DNA of 64,000 nucleotides from Vibrio hangzhouensis (GCF_900107935.1 NZ_FNVG01000010.1:107220-171219), one strand, 5' to 3'. Counted from the first letter of the stretch, positions 26,843 to 36,286 are shown. Translations and numbers: made by a program. The notes: generated by a model from the letters alone, not told the origin.

Positions 26843-28944
26843 TACAAAGCTCCTATTATCGCAATCGTCGACACGATCCTGAAAATATCGGTCAGTCCCA
26901 GTCGTGCCTGTTCCGCAAAGCTATTGCGGCGATCTGGGATATATATGGTATCGCCCGCTCTTAGTACAGGTAACATTCTGATGTCAGCAGTTTTACTGAA
27001 TTCCACCAGATCGAAGGTTCGCGCCTGTCCCTGACAGCAGGACATATTGACGACGGTGATCTTCTCGACATAAGCTCTGTCAATCGGGCCACCTGCTTCT
27101 GCAAGGACATCCAGAATGGTCATGTTGTCGTTGTACACATATCGACCCGGGCTTTTCACTGCTCCAAGTATCCTGACGGTTTTCTCTTTCGGGGTATCCA
27201 GCCAGTTTCGGTTTTTCTCAGGGATGAAAATGGTATCCCCTCGTTTTACATCAGGCAGAATCGATTCATCGCCAGTCTCAAAATAAAGTGATAAATTGAG
27301 CTTGCTGACACGCGAGTAAGGTTGGTCTCTGTGAGTCACGCGAATGTTGTGAATATCCGCGTCTTTCGTTGGCCCGTCGGCTGCGGAGAGAATGTCGAGA
27401 AAGTGCATTTCATCGGTGAATCGATAGCGTCCAGGGGCGTTGACCTGACCAAAAACGTAGATGGACGCGTCTGAGCTTTGACGAACCCATTGCGCCTTAT
27501 TGTCCGATGGATCCTGAGGTAGATCATGAACCCTAACCACCGCGCCAGCGGAAATATGCGGCAGTTCGGATTGTGGTGCGCCTTTTCTTACAAACTCATC
27601 CAGGTCAAACACCACCATTTTATTGCCGTTGGCGACCTCTATTTTTGATGTGTCTGCGCGACCCTTAGGGCCACCGACATGGGCAAGCAGATCCATTAAG
27701 TCCATTTCGTCAGACCATTCAATGCGTCCCGGGCGAACCACCTCACCAATCACATTGACGGCTCTGTCTGGAGAAACCTTCAGCCAGGACTTCTCATTAA
27801 TGTCGGTTTTTTCCGGAACGAAGATAGCGTCACCGGGGTCGATATCAGGCGCTTTTCCTCTTGCCAAACCCTCGGTATAAGCCGTCATATCAAAAGGCAC
27901 CACGCGACCGTCGGCCTTGATGACTCGAATCTGCCTTGATTCAGCAAAACGCGTTGGTCCTCCGGCGTTAGCGAGGATATCCATGAAAGTCGCCCCCTTC
28001 TTACCTTCGTAGGCACCAGGATGAGCCACTTCTCCCATCACATAAACAGTATTGGATCCCGATTTTATTTCCTCTTCTTGTTTCGGTACGAAAATGGTGG
28101 CCCCAGGCTGAAGCTGCGGCAACATTGAAGTGTCACCACTGTCGAGATAGCGTTTAAGGTTGAAGAGTATCGGACTGTTATTGCTGATAACCCGAATTTG
28201 CTCAACGCTGGCGTAGCGTGTCACGCCACCTGCACGCATCAATACGTCGACCAGATCGGTATTCGGTTTATAGGAGAAAGAACCCGGTGCATTGACCTCG
28301 CCGAAAACTTTGATAGCCTGGCGTGAGTCCGCGCTGTCACCGGAGTCAGCCAGTTTAGCCGGATCGAATTCCTGCTCAATATTGCCTACGAGGGGAGAGG
28401 CTGGAACAAAAAGGGTGTCCAGAGATTGTAATGAGGGCAGATTCTTGTCGTCGCCCGTATCAAGAAATCTCTTGTAATCAAATTCTTGACGATCAGCGCC
28501 GCGTTTTAGCAGCATTTTGTTCAACTGGGCTCCTGAGCGAAGGCCTCCGGCGGCATGCAGCGCCATTTGAACATTGGAATTGAAGGGGAGAGTGTACTCT
28601 CCCGGAGACATGACATAGCCCTGTACCGAAATGAGGATTTGCCGCTCAGCGATATAAACTTGTATGTTGGATGTATCACGAAAGACTTTATCCAAAGCGC
28701 TTTTTACTGCAAGGGTCAGTTGTTGTTCGTCATAGCCAGCTACGAAAACGGGGCCTACCTCAGGAAGCGTAATTCGCCCTCGCTTATCGACTTGAAACCC
28801 TCTATTCAGGCTTGATTCACCGGGTAAATCGACCTGAACCAAATCTCCAACCTGAACTTGTTTGTCATCAGCCTTTAAGACGGTTGAAATGGTTAGCAAC
28901 AGTAGCGCACATGCGAGAACGGACAACGACCTGAGCAATTTCAT
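26842..28944 (-). CDS. sypC: Polysaccharide export protein with six SLBB repeats (SypC-like)
   Basis: Wza-type outer-membrane export channel, 700 residues, much longer than E. coli Wza (379). A signal peptide (LLRSLSVLACALLLLTISTVL) precedes the Poly_export domain (about 30-105: QVGDLVQVDLPGE, RITLPEVGPVFVAG). Six SLBB units follow, each with a [VI].GxVxxPGxY core (QGYVMSPGEY, GEVNAPGSF, GEVAHPGAY, GEVVRPGRI, GQVNAPGRY, GAVKSPGRY). The C-terminus ends in a hydrophobic helix (IFRIVSTIAIIGAL), and there is no lipobox. It overlaps sypB by 4 bp (ATGA-type) and sypD by one base. Confidence 0.9.
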   Translation of the reverse strand: MKLLRSLSVLACALLLLTISTVLKADDKQVQVGDLVQVDLPGESSLNRGFQVDKRGRITLPEVGPVFVAGYDEQQLTLAVKSALDKVFRDTSNIQVYIAERQILISVQGYVMSPGEYTLPFNSNVQMALHAAGGLRSGAQLNKMLLKRGADRQEFDYKRFLDTGDDKNLPSLQSLDTLFVPASPLVGNIEQEFDPAKLADSGDSADSRQAIKVFGEVNAPGSFSYKPNTDLVDVLMRAGGVTRYASVEQIRVISNNSPILFNLKRYLDSGDTSMLPQLQPGATIFVPKQEEEIKSGSNTVYVMGEVAHPGAYEGKKGATFMDILANAGGPTRFAESRQIRVIKADGRVVPFDMTAYTEGLARGKAPDIDPGDAIFVPEKTDINEKSWLKVSPDRAVNVIGEVVRPGRIEWSDEMDLMDLLAHVGGPKGRADTSKIEVANGNKMVVFDLDEFVRKGAPQSELPHISAGAVVRVHDLPQDPSDNKAQWVRQSSDASIYVFGQVNAPGRYRFTDEMHFLDILSAADGPTKDADIHNIRVTHRDQPYSRVSKLNLSLYFETGDESILPDVKRGDTIFIPEKNRNWLDTPKEKTVRILGAVKSPGRYVYNDNMTILDVLAEAGGPIDRAYVEKITVVNMSCCQGQARTFDLVEFSKTADIRMLPVLRAGDTIYIPDRRNSFAEQARLGLTDIFRIVSTIAIIGAL

Positions 28945-29771
28945 CTTGAGACTCCTTGCTGTGGAGTGCTGGTTTGGTCAGCAATGACATCGATGCTGAC
29001 ACGACGGTTTGTCAGACGTACGCCCGGGCTATCACCTTCGTACAATGGAAGATCCTCACCGAGAGAGTGGGTATCAATACGAGCAGGCTCAAGTCCAAAA
29101 ATCGTTAAATAGCGTTTCACCTGTTGGGCGCGGCCTTTGGCAATCCGCTCATTGTATTCGCTGCTACCCGTCGCATCTGCGTGTCCTGTTACCGAGAGGC
29201 GGATACTGGGGTGAGGTTTGAGGATGTTAGCCGCTTCAGCGAGATGGCCCATGTATTTGGGGTTTACTTCGACAGAGTCGTAGGCAAACTGGTTGTCTAC
29301 ATTTAGCAGATGATACACTTGCTCGACCACTTGCATCATGTTGTCAAATTCCTGTCCTTTTTGCGGAGGAGCACAGGTCGCTTGAGACAGCACGTAGTCC
29401 AGACGAAGTTCCAAATCGTTGAGTTTCTTTCTTTGAATGACGATATCGTTAGCTGCGTCGATCCACAACCCACCTTCCAGTTCACGTGCAATACGATTTT
29501 GTTTCTCCTGGGCCTGAAGAACTGCAGCAGGAAAGCACCATTGTGCGCCTTCTTGAACCAGAGAATCGAGGTGAAGTTTGGCGAGTTTCCAATCAAACCT
29601 TAATCCATGCTCAGGGCCAAGTGGTTCTTCGGGCATGACTGGCGAGAATTCGGAGCCTGCATAGTTCTCCGCAATTCCGCCAGTCCCTTCGTCTGGATAG
29701 CTTGTACACGCCAGAAGAAGTGAAGCCAGAATACAGGTAAGGCAAAGTTTAACACCCGCATGTACATCCAT
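28941..29771 (-). CDS. sypB: OmpA-family lipoprotein (SypB-like)
   Basis: Lipoprotein of 276 residues with lipobox LLLAC (Cys22) and a C-terminal OmpA peptidoglycan-binding domain (about 150-265). Peptidoglycan-contacting motifs are present: VTGHADATGSSEYNERIAKG and TRRVSIDV-like LTNRRVSIDV. The middle section has a charged helical region. The ATG has TAGGTGG 7 bp upstream. It probably anchors the export channel sypC to the cell wall. OmpA-like partner genes in this position are a feature of the syp locus. Confidence 0.88.
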   Translation of the reverse strand: MDVHAGVKLCLTCILASLLLACTSYPDEGTGGIAENYAGSEFSPVMPEEPLGPEHGLRFDWKLAKLHLDSLVQEGAQWCFPAAVLQAQEKQNRIARELEGGLWIDAANDIVIQRKKLNDLELRLDYVLSQATCAPPQKGQEFDNMMQVVEQVYHLLNVDNQFAYDSVEVNPKYMGHLAEAANILKPHPSIRLSVTGHADATGSSEYNERIAKGRAQQVKRYLTIFGLEPARIDTHSLGEDLPLYEGDSPGVRLTNRRVSIDVIADQTSTPQQGVSR

Positions 29772-29814
29772 GTAAATACCACCTATATTGCCAACGAATC
29801 TGTGTTTTTATCGG

Positions 29815-30147
29815 TTATAAATACTCATTGCTCGCATGTGTGTTGACCGGAATCGCCTGACTAATTCTAAGTAACTGTATGATTTGAAGGGGCTGACCAG
29901 TTACATTCTCGAGGCGCATCCTGCGTTCACGTTCAACCAGACGCTTATATAGATAAACAATAGCACCGATGCCTGAAGAATCCATAAAGCGTACCTGACG
30001 GAGGTCGATTTCAATTTCTTGATGCCAATCGTTGTGAATAATGTCATCAATTTGCGACTGAGCGTCACGACTGCCTCGTGCATCAAAATCACCGAACAGT
30101 TCCACTTTTAGGGTATGATTGTTTGCTTCCGCTCTCAGTAGTTCCAT
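29815..30147 (-). CDS. sypA: STAS-domain protein (SypA-like)
   Basis: Single STAS (anti-sigma-factor antagonist) domain, 110 residues. VRFMDSSGIGAIVYLYKRL holds the phosphorylatable serine; Ser57 is the counterpart of Ser56, the regulatory site of V. fischeri SypA. AAGGAAA is 8 bp before the ATG at 30147, which is preferred to the in-frame start at 30192, a start that would run over the promoter. It is the first gene of the locus. In V. fischeri SypA must be unphosphorylated for biofilm formation and SypE sets that state; no sypE is present here. Confidence 0.88.
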   Translation of the reverse strand: MELLRAEANNHTLKVELFGDFDARGSRDAQSQIDDIIHNDWHQEIEIDLRQVRFMDSSGIGAIVYLYKRLVERERRMRLENVTGQPLQIIQLLRISQAIPVNTHASNEYL

Positions 30148-30188
30148 CTTGTTTTCCTTTTCAGAGGTGTTTGAACATATTAGTAGCA

Positions 30189-30204
30189 GCATAGTTTATG
30201 CCAA
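30189..30204 (-). promoter_or_regulatory. Sigma-54 promoter match before sypA
   Basis: Minus strand TTGGCAT-AAACT-ATGC against TTGGCAC-N5-TTGC, with exact spacing. The transcript would start near 30176, about 30 bp before the sypA ATG. A TTCTCA-N3-TGA element lies about 70 bp upstream. Confidence 0.65.
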
Positions 30205-30263
30205 CTGAATTAAACTAATTATTTCAATAGGTTATGATGAGCGGAGTGGTCAAATCCTAAAAT

Positions 30264-30297
30264 AAAAAAAGCGCTTCTCAAATTGAGAAGCGCTTTT
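30264..30297 (-). terminator. ygiQ terminator containing a TTCTCA-N3-TGAGAA element
   Basis: Perfect hairpin: 14-bp arms TTTTAGAAG-like are not needed; the core arms are GCGCTTCTCA and TGAGAAGCGC with a 3-nt loop, followed on the minus strand by TTTTTTT. It lies 24 bp after the ygiQ stop. Its centre (30275-30289, TTCTCAATTTGAGAA on the minus strand) fits the SypG-element pattern and is correctly placed for the sypA promoter. Confidence 0.85.
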
Positions 30298-30320
30298 CAG
30301 TTGTTATGGATATGGATAGT

Positions 30321-32537
30321 CTATCGACTTTGGCGTTTTGGCCCTTTTGCAGGTTTCCCACCTTTTGGGTTGCTAGTTGGGCGACCTTTTGGCGACGGCC
30401 GTCCTTTCGATTTTTTCTGGCCATCGGTGCGAATGTCCGGTTGTCCCTTAGTGTGTTTCGTTGCAAAGCGGTTAGCGCCGTGACGTCCGGACTTTCTGCG
30501 CTGTGCTGGTGTTTTCGCACTCAGATCTTCAGCAGGAACCAGACAGCCTGGTTTGTCACCAATCAGATACTGCTTACCCATGTTGGTCAGCGCTTCACGT
30601 ATTAACGGCCAGTTAGCCGGATCGTGATAACGCAGCAATGCTTTATGTAAACGTCGTTGGCGCTCACCTTTTGCGACAGGGACATCTTCACGTTTTTTGT
30701 ACTTTACGCGTTTTAGTGGGTTGGTCTCCGAGTAATACATAGAAGTGGCATTACACATTGGAGACGGATAGAAGTTCTGTACCTGATCACATTCAAAGTT
30801 ATTCTTTTTCAACCACAGGGCCAGATTTAGCATATCTTCGTCTTCAGTGCCGGGGTGAGCGGAAATAAAATAAGGAATCAAATACTGCTTCTTGCCTGCT
30901 TCTGCGCTGTATTTCTCAAACATTTCTTTGAAGCGGTCATAGGTACCCATGCCCGGTTTCATCATCAGGTTGAGAGGTCCCTTCTCAGTATGCTCCGGAG
31001 CGATCTTTAAATAGCCACCAACGTGGTGTGTGACCAGTTCACGCACATATTCTGGTGATTCAATTGCCAGATCGTAACGAACACCGGAAGCGATCATTAC
31101 TTTCTTGACGCCTTTGACCTTACGAGCTGCACGATAGAGGTCGATAGTGTGCTTGTGGTCAGTGTTGAGCTTGTTACAGATCCCCGGGAATACGCAAGAT
31201 GGACGACGGCAATTAGCTTCAGCTTTGGGATCAGAGCAGCCCAGGCGATACATGTTTGCTGTTGGACCACCCAAATCAGAAATTGTACCGGTAAATCCAG
31301 GTACTTTGTCGCGAATGTCTTCCAGTTCGCTCAGAATCGACTTTTGAGAACGGTTCTGGATGATACGCCCTTCATGTTCGGTAATGGAGCAGAATGAACA
31401 GCCCCCAAAACAACCACGCATGATGTTGACCGATGTCTTAATCATATCGTAAGCAGGAATCTTTGCCTTGCCGTACATTGGATGAGGCACACGTGCATAG
31501 GGTAACCCAAACACATAATCCATTTCTTCGGTGCTGAGTGGGATCGGTGCCTGATTCACCCACAGTTCCCTATCGCCGTGTCGCTGAATCAGAGCTCGAC
31601 CAGAATAAGGGTTGGTCTCTAAGTGCATTACGCGACTGGCATGTGCATAAAGAATTCGGTCGTTATTCAGCTTTTCGTAAGGCGGCAGTCTCACTGCAGT
31701 GTTAGCGGCATCATGACGACTCGGTCTAACCGAAATCGGTTTGGCGTCTGGCTCTTGCTTTTGTGTGTCACAGTTTGATTCCACTTGGTATGGATTCTGC
31801 GGCACAAAGGCTTTGCCAGGCTTTTCTATGCGTGAAGAGTCAATAATGGTGTAGCGCTCAGGTGCCTGAGACAGGTTAACCGCGGTACCGCGGATGTCGG
31901 CCATCTCAGCGATGTTTTGGCCATCGGCTAAACGATGTGCCACTTCGACCAGAGCACGCTCTGCGTTGCCGAAGAGCAAAATGTCCGCTTTTGCATCAAA
32001 GAGTACAGAGCGGCGGACTTTGTCTGACCAGTAATCATAGTGAGCAATGCGACGTAAACTGGCCTCAATGCCACCTAATACAATAGGTGTCTCTTTGTAG
32101 GCTTCGCGGCAACGTTGTGAATACACTAATGTAGCGCGATCAGGGCGCTTACCCCCTTCATTATCAGGCGTATACGCATCATCATGACGAAGTTTCCGGT
32201 CGGCGGTATAGCGATTAATCATTGAGTCCATGTTGCCCGCAGTAATACCGAAAAACAGATTCGGTTGCCCCAGAGCCATAAAGTCTTGTTTATTGCTCCA
32301 GTCGGGTTGGGCAATGATACCGACTCGAAAGCCCTGAGCTTCAAGCAGTCGACCAATAATCGCCATACCAAAACTTGGATGATCAACATAGGCGTCACCA
32401 GTGACAATGACGATATCACAACTGTCCCATCCCAGGGCATCCATCTCTTTTCTGCTGGTGGGCAGAAACGGAGCAACACCGAAGCATTCAGCCCAGTATT
32501 TTTTGTACTCATGGATGGGGGTAACGTTGTTGTACAT
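30321..32537 (-). CDS. ygiQ: YgiQ family radical SAM protein
   Basis: Radical SAM protein of about 738 residues (E. coli YgiQ is similar). An N-terminal domain resembling B12-binding folds ([25 protein letters not shown]) precedes the radical SAM core with the cluster cysteines [10 protein letters not shown]. The C-terminal 60 residues are a very basic, Gly/Pro/Lys-rich tail. The reaction is unknown. AGAGGT is 6 bp before the ATG at 32537; an in-frame start at 32579 has none. It ends in a strong hairpin terminator upstream of the syp-like locus. Confidence 0.9.
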   Translation of the reverse strand: MYNNVTPIHEYKKYWAECFGVAPFLPTSRKEMDALGWDSCDIVIVTGDAYVDHPSFGMAIIGRLLEAQGFRVGIIAQPDWSNKQDFMALGQPNLFFGITAGNMDSMINRYTADRKLRHDDAYTPDNEGGKRPDRATLVYSQRCREAYKETPIVLGGIEASLRRIAHYDYWSDKVRRSVLFDAKADILLFGNAERALVEVAHRLADGQNIAEMADIRGTAVNLSQAPERYTIIDSSRIEKPGKAFVPQNPYQVESNCDTQKQEPDAKPISVRPSRHDAANTAVRLPPYEKLNNDRILYAHASRVMHLETNPYSGRALIQRHGDRELWVNQAPIPLSTEEMDYVFGLPYARVPHPMYGKAKIPAYDMIKTSVNIMRGCFGGCSFCSITEHEGRIIQNRSQKSILSELEDIRDKVPGFTGTISDLGGPTANMYRLGCSDPKAEANCRRPSCVFPGICNKLNTDHKHTIDLYRAARKVKGVKKVMIASGVRYDLAIESPEYVRELVTHHVGGYLKIAPEHTEKGPLNLMMKPGMGTYDRFKEMFEKYSAEAGKKQYLIPYFISAHPGTEDEDMLNLALWLKKNNFECDQVQNFYPSPMCNATSMYYSETNPLKRVKYKKREDVPVAKGERQRRLHKALLRYHDPANWPLIREALTNMGKQYLIGDKPGCLVPAEDLSAKTPAQRRKSGRHGANRFATKHTKGQPDIRTDGQKKSKGRPSPKGRPTSNPKGGKPAKGPKRQSR

Positions 32538-32689
32538 ATTTTGACCTCTAAGTTGGGAGGCGGGCATTATATACTTCAATGTCTAGGACTTCAAAGCCCA
32601 AACAAAGTGTGGTTTTTCAATGTAAATGGCTTTCACCGCGCAGCTGATATATTATCACCGCCATTGATTACCCTGATAACTTGTAAACT

Positions 32690-33373
32690 ATGATAACCGC
32701 CGTTTTAACCTTGTTGGCCCCGGCCCTGACCGTAGCTCTGCTTATTCTGACTCTCATACTGTCTAAGGGAGATATCTGCCCTGGTCAACGCGGACGAATT
32801 CACAAGCTTTTTCCGGCCATAGGTTTACTTTGGTTGGCGATAGCATCGCTAAAAGTCGAAGCGTTTCTGGTTGTCTTCGCGATATTCTATTTTTATTCGC
32901 AGGTAAAAACGGGTAAAACCCGGGAAAAAGGGCCCTTCTGGGTGATACATCTGGCGAATGGATTCGGTGTGGCTTTCGCGGGTGTTATCATTGGGCAACA
33001 GCCAAATCTTGCCCAGTCTCTCTCATTGGCTTGTTCTGGATTACTTTTGGGCACGGTGTTTGCGCACTTACTTCTGACGATCGCAAGAACTCGTCTTCAG
33101 GCATTCCATCGCATCTTGCCGGTTAGTGGTGTTATTTTTGCAATGTTGCTGGCTGTGAGCTTCGCTCTTAATGCTTACCAGTGGGAGCCCGCTATTGTAA
33201 CTCAGTTCACATCGGCAGCAGTGACTTCATTACTCTTTTTACTTGTTGGGATCCTTATCTGGAGTTGGCACATCATACGTCATACGCCGCCGGCCAAGGG
33301 ACAATTGGTGGTCGCGTTTCTGAGCTTAATGGTGACAAATATCGGGTTACTGCAACTCTATTGGTTAGTATAA
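32690..33373 (+). CDS. Conserved polytopic membrane protein, unknown function
   Basis: Inner-membrane protein of 227 residues with about seven hydrophobic segments (for example ITAVLTLLAPALTVALLILT, LACSGLLLGTVFAHLLLTI, AAVTSLLFLLVGILIWSWHI). There are few charged residues outside short loops (KGDICPGQRGRIHK, KTGKTREKG). I do not recognise a family. It is divergent from ygiQ by 150 bp and is followed by a terminator and the small DUF4250 gene on the same strand. Possible transporter or sensor; nothing in the sequence decides. Confidence 0.7.
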   Translation: MITAVLTLLAPALTVALLILTLILSKGDICPGQRGRIHKLFPAIGLLWLAIASLKVEAFLVVFAIFYFYSQVKTGKTREKGPFWVIHLANGFGVAFAGVIIGQQPNLAQSLSLACSGLLLGTVFAHLLLTIARTRLQAFHRILPVSGVIFAMLLAVSFALNAYQWEPAIVTQFTSAAVTSLLFLLVGILIWSWHIIRHTPPAKGQLVVAFLSLMVTNIGLLQLYWLV

Positions 33374-33408
33374 ATTGCCACTGAGGTCACTTTCTATTTT
33401 GATAAATG

Positions 33409-33437
33409 AAGCTAGTCTTAAAAGGCTGGCTTTTTTT
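33409..33437 (+). terminator. Terminator after the membrane protein gene
   Basis: AAGCTAGTC pairs with GGCTGGCTT (nine pairs including G-T) around the loop TTAAAA, with seven T following. It lies 35 bp past the stop and just before the DUF4250 gene. Confidence 0.65.
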
Positions 33438-33450
33438 ATGGAGTACGATT

Positions 33451-33651
33451 ATGGACCTGAGTAACGTTAGTAGTTTTGACAGTATTATCTTACTGGGAAT
33501 CGTTAATGAAAAATTGCGCCTGGAATGCGATTCTTTTGAAGAGCTTGCAAGCATGTACGAAATGGATGTCGAAGGTGTGGTTGGCAAGTTAGATGTGTTG
33601 GGTTATCAGTACGATCCTCTTACCAATCAGTTTAAGGCATACCAGCGTTAG
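33451..33651 (+). CDS. DUF4250 domain protein
   Basis: Small acidic protein of 66 residues (MDLSNVSSFDSIILLGIVN...). The DLSN start, the SIILLGIVNEKLR helix and the closing GYQYDPLTNQF match the DUF4250 family, whose function is unknown; the predicted small helical fold resembles a winged-helix-like unit. The ATG at 33451 has GGAG 7 bp upstream; an in-frame ATG at 33406 would run through the preceding terminator hairpin and is rejected. Confidence 0.8.
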   Translation: MDLSNVSSFDSIILLGIVNEKLRLECDSFEELASMYEMDVEGVVGKLDVLGYQYDPLTNQFKAYQR

Positions 33652-33716
33652 TCATTGACTTTAAAAGAGCTAATGGAGATCACGATAGGCATGGTCTCCA
33701 CCGCATCTGGCCGTTG

Positions 33717-34205
33717 TTATCCGCAACACTTCTTGTATTTCTTACCACTTCCACATGGGCAAGGGTCATTTCTTCCCACTTTGGTGCTTTCTATAGTGAT
33801 AGGGCGGGGGGGAGTGGAGTCGTCCAGTTCACCATCAACGTAAAACCATTGCTCGTTTTCAAACAGAAAGCGCGATCTCTCTGACAGACAGTATTCAAGG
33901 CCTTCATCTTCAAGGTAGGCCTGAAATGAGACAAACCCTTCATTGTCTGTAGAACCCTCTTCAGTGCTCAGAACCTCTAGTCTGGTCCAGTGGCTATTGA
34001 CAGATTCTGCAATAGAGTCTTTTTCCTGAGCGGCATGACAGCTAGGATGATAAGTGGCTACTACAAATTCAACGTTTTTGGTGATATGGGCACTAAAGCG
34101 TGCTCGCATCAGTTGCTCGGGGCGGGTAGCAAGCTTTGGGTTGTGGTGTATCGGTTGGCAACAAGTATCGTAAGGCTGCTTACTGCCGCAAAAGCAAAGT
34201 GTCAT
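33717..34205 (-). CDS. YchJ-family protein with two SEC-C zinc motifs
   Basis: UPF0225/YchJ-like protein of 162 residues. The N-terminus [17 protein letters not shown] and the C-terminus [16 protein letters not shown] each form a SEC-C zinc-binding motif (CxCx8-CC/CH type). The middle is an NTF2-like domain ([19 protein letters not shown]). Molecular role unknown; SEC-C proteins often bind ribosome or SecB-related partners, but that is not shown here. It lies 12 bp after the EAL/HDOD gene and probably shares its transcript. Confidence 0.88.
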   Translation of the reverse strand: MTLCFCGSKQPYDTCCQPIHHNPKLATRPEQLMRARFSAHITKNVEFVVATYHPSCHAAQEKDSIAESVNSHWTRLEVLSTEEGSTDNEGFVSFQAYLEDEGLEYCLSERSRFLFENEQWFYVDGELDDSTPPRPITIESTKVGRNDPCPCGSGKKYKKCCG

Positions 34206-34217
34206 AACTAGTCCAAA

Positions 34218-35459
34218 TTAGGCGTGGGTGTGGTATTCCGTTTCGATCGCCAAAAGATCTTCGGTCCACTTAATCGCGTCATCATAATATTTCGCAAGCT
34301 TCTCGTCACTAAGATCCAATTTATCGCGACAGGAAATGACCGTTACCCACTCGGCGGCTTCATACGCTTTTACTAAGGTAAGGATGTTGCCCAATGTACC
34401 CTGTTTGGTCACCAGTGCCACTTTAACCAGGTTGTCGATCGGCATTTTCTGCACCAATTCTTCTAGTGGTTGGTCAAATAATGAATCCAGTAAAGAGAAC
34501 ATGCCAGTCAAAAAACCAAGTCCTTCGTCGAGGTTGGTATTGAGGTCCGCCAGCAGTAATTCACAGAAGCGTGCCCGTTGAATCGACAAACTGTACAGGG
34601 TGTCGGGTTTATCGTCCTGAGTCGATGTAATGGCGACAAGAGAAATAAACTTGCGCAGTCGTTCTTCACCCAGGTAAACCAGCGCTTGTTTAAAAGACTT
34701 GATCTCGGCTCGAATCAGGTAAGAAGCATTGACAAAGGTAAGCAGTTTGTATGACAGCGTTACATCTTGCGAAATCAGGCGCTCAAGCTCATCGTAATTG
34801 ATGTTTGGATTGGCAATCTCTTTACACAGTTGAACTACCGTCAGAAAAGACGGTTTGATTTGTTTACGTCTGATCAGTTGTGGACGACTAAAAAAGTACC
34901 CTTGGAACTGGGTGAAACCTACTTGCTTAGCAATTTCAAATTCTTCATAGGTTTCGACTTTCTCGGCCAGAAAAATAATGTCCTGGTTTTTGAGACGATC
35001 AATAAGCTTTTGTGCCTTAGACAGAGAATACTGGCGAATGTCTATCTTAATGATTGAGGTATACGGAAGAAATGGAAGCCACTCTTTGCGCGGGACAAAA
35101 TCATCCAGAGCAAAAGTGTAACCAGCTTTTGACATCTTTTTCACCGCAGCCAGCAGTTCGGTCGTGGGCTCACAGCTTTCCAGGATTTCAATAACCAAGT
35201 TATCTTTGGGAAACAGAGTAGGTACTTGATTCACAAGGCTCTGGTAGGGAAAGTTCACAAACCCCAGTTTATCGCCAATCGTACTGTAATGGGTAGCAAG
35301 AAAGTGCTCAGATAACAATCTGTTGGTCGCCAGTTCCGGATCGATGTCCGGAAACGTATTGTTGGGACCGTCCCGAAACAGCAATTCATAGCCAACCGTT
35401 TTTTGTTCACTGTCTAAAATCGGTTGCCGGGCAATGTAGGAGTATTTCAAATTTTGCAT
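34218..35459 (-). CDS. EAL-HDOD signalling protein with degenerate EAL domain
   Basis: Two-domain protein, 413 residues, of the YuxH-like type. The N-terminal EAL domain (about 5-200) has YIARQPILDSEQKTVGYELLFRDG, where ELL replaces the catalytic EAL, and LDDFVP; the metal-binding set looks incomplete, so cyclic-di-GMP hydrolysis is doubtful. The C-terminal HDOD domain (about 205-390) has the helix-rich SQDVTLSYKLLTFVNASYL pattern. Such proteins usually act as scaffolds or c-di-GMP sensors in motility and biofilm control. Downstream of lpxH by 50 bp on the same strand. Confidence 0.85.
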   Translation of the reverse strand: MQNLKYSYIARQPILDSEQKTVGYELLFRDGPNNTFPDIDPELATNRLLSEHFLATHYSTIGDKLGFVNFPYQSLVNQVPTLFPKDNLVIEILESCEPTTELLAAVKKMSKAGYTFALDDFVPRKEWLPFLPYTSIIKIDIRQYSLSKAQKLIDRLKNQDIIFLAEKVETYEEFEIAKQVGFTQFQGYFFSRPQLIRRKQIKPSFLTVVQLCKEIANPNINYDELERLISQDVTLSYKLLTFVNASYLIRAEIKSFKQALVYLGEERLRKFISLVAITSTQDDKPDTLYSLSIQRARFCELLLADLNTNLDEGLGFLTGMFSLLDSLFDQPLEELVQKMPIDNLVKVALVTKQGTLGNILTLVKAYEAAEWVTVISCRDKLDLSDEKLAKYYDDAIKWTEDLLAIETEYHTHA

Positions 35460-35509
35460 CGTGATCTCAAAAACGTCGTTCTATTTTAACGTTTTATTAC
35501 AGTCGTTGA

Positions 35510-36274
35510 CTAATCATATGGCCGATTTTCTGCGGCTTGCGTCATGCTTTGAGCAAAACGGCGTACTTCTAACGAGTTTGAATCAGGTGAACAAACCAAA
35601 ACAGAGCCTTGGTGATACCAATCGCCTAGGACGATACGTGTATACTTTTTGTCATCAACCGAAAAATGATGCACATTGGGTCGATGCGTATGACCGTGAA
35701 TCATCAGATCCACACCTTCGCTTGTCATAAGTGCTTCGACTTCTGACTGCGTGACATCCATGATGTCGAGGGATTTGGTTGCTTTAACTTCTCGAATATC
35801 TCCCTGAATTTTACTTACGATACAGCGCCTTGTGAAGAAGGGGAGTCGATTGAATAGCCATTGAAGCCAGGGCATGTGAACTTTTGCTCGGAAAGACTGA
35901 TATTTGGTGTCTTGTGTGCAGAGCGTATCACCGTGCAGAATGACGGTTTTTCGTCCGTAAAGGTCAATGACTGTATGTTCCGGCAATAGAGTGACACCGG
36001 TCTCCTGACAGAATCGTTTATTGAGTAAAAAGTCCCGATTTCCCTGAATAAAATAACAAGGTGTGCCTCGCTGCGTCAGAGAAAGGAATTCACTTTTGAT
36101 TTGGGCAGCAAATTCAGAGGGATCATCATCGCCAATCCAAAATTCAAACAGATCGCCGAGTACATACAGAGCGTCAGCATGAATGGCTTCTTCTCGCATG
36201 AAATTTACAAAACAATCCGTCGTTTGAGGCTGGAGAGGTGAGAGGTGCAGATCAGATATAAATAGTGTTGTCAT
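35510..36274 (-). CDS. lpxH: UDP-2,3-diacylglucosamine diphosphatase LpxH
   Basis: Peripheral inner-membrane calcineurin-like phosphoesterase, about 254 residues, hydrolysing UDP-2,3-diacylglucosamine to lipid X in lipid A synthesis. All metal motifs are present: [30 protein letters not shown] and HGHTHRP. The start is the ATG at 36274 ([12 protein letters not shown]); a longer frame from 36310 runs through a hairpin between it and ppiB. Its proximity to ppiB and cysS is conserved in gammaproteobacteria. Confidence 0.95.
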   Translation of the reverse strand: MTTLFISDLHLSPLQPQTTDCFVNFMREEAIHADALYVLGDLFEFWIGDDDPSEFAAQIKSEFLSLTQRGTPCYFIQGNRDFLLNKRFCQETGVTLLPEHTVIDLYGRKTVILHGDTLCTQDTKYQSFRAKVHMPWLQWLFNRLPFFTRRCIVSKIQGDIREVKATKSLDIMDVTQSEVEALMTSEGVDLMIHGHTHRPNVHHFSVDDKKYTRIVLGDWYHQGSVLVCSPDSNSLEVRRFAQSMTQAAENRPYD

Positions 36275-36286
36275 AGTGAGATCAAA

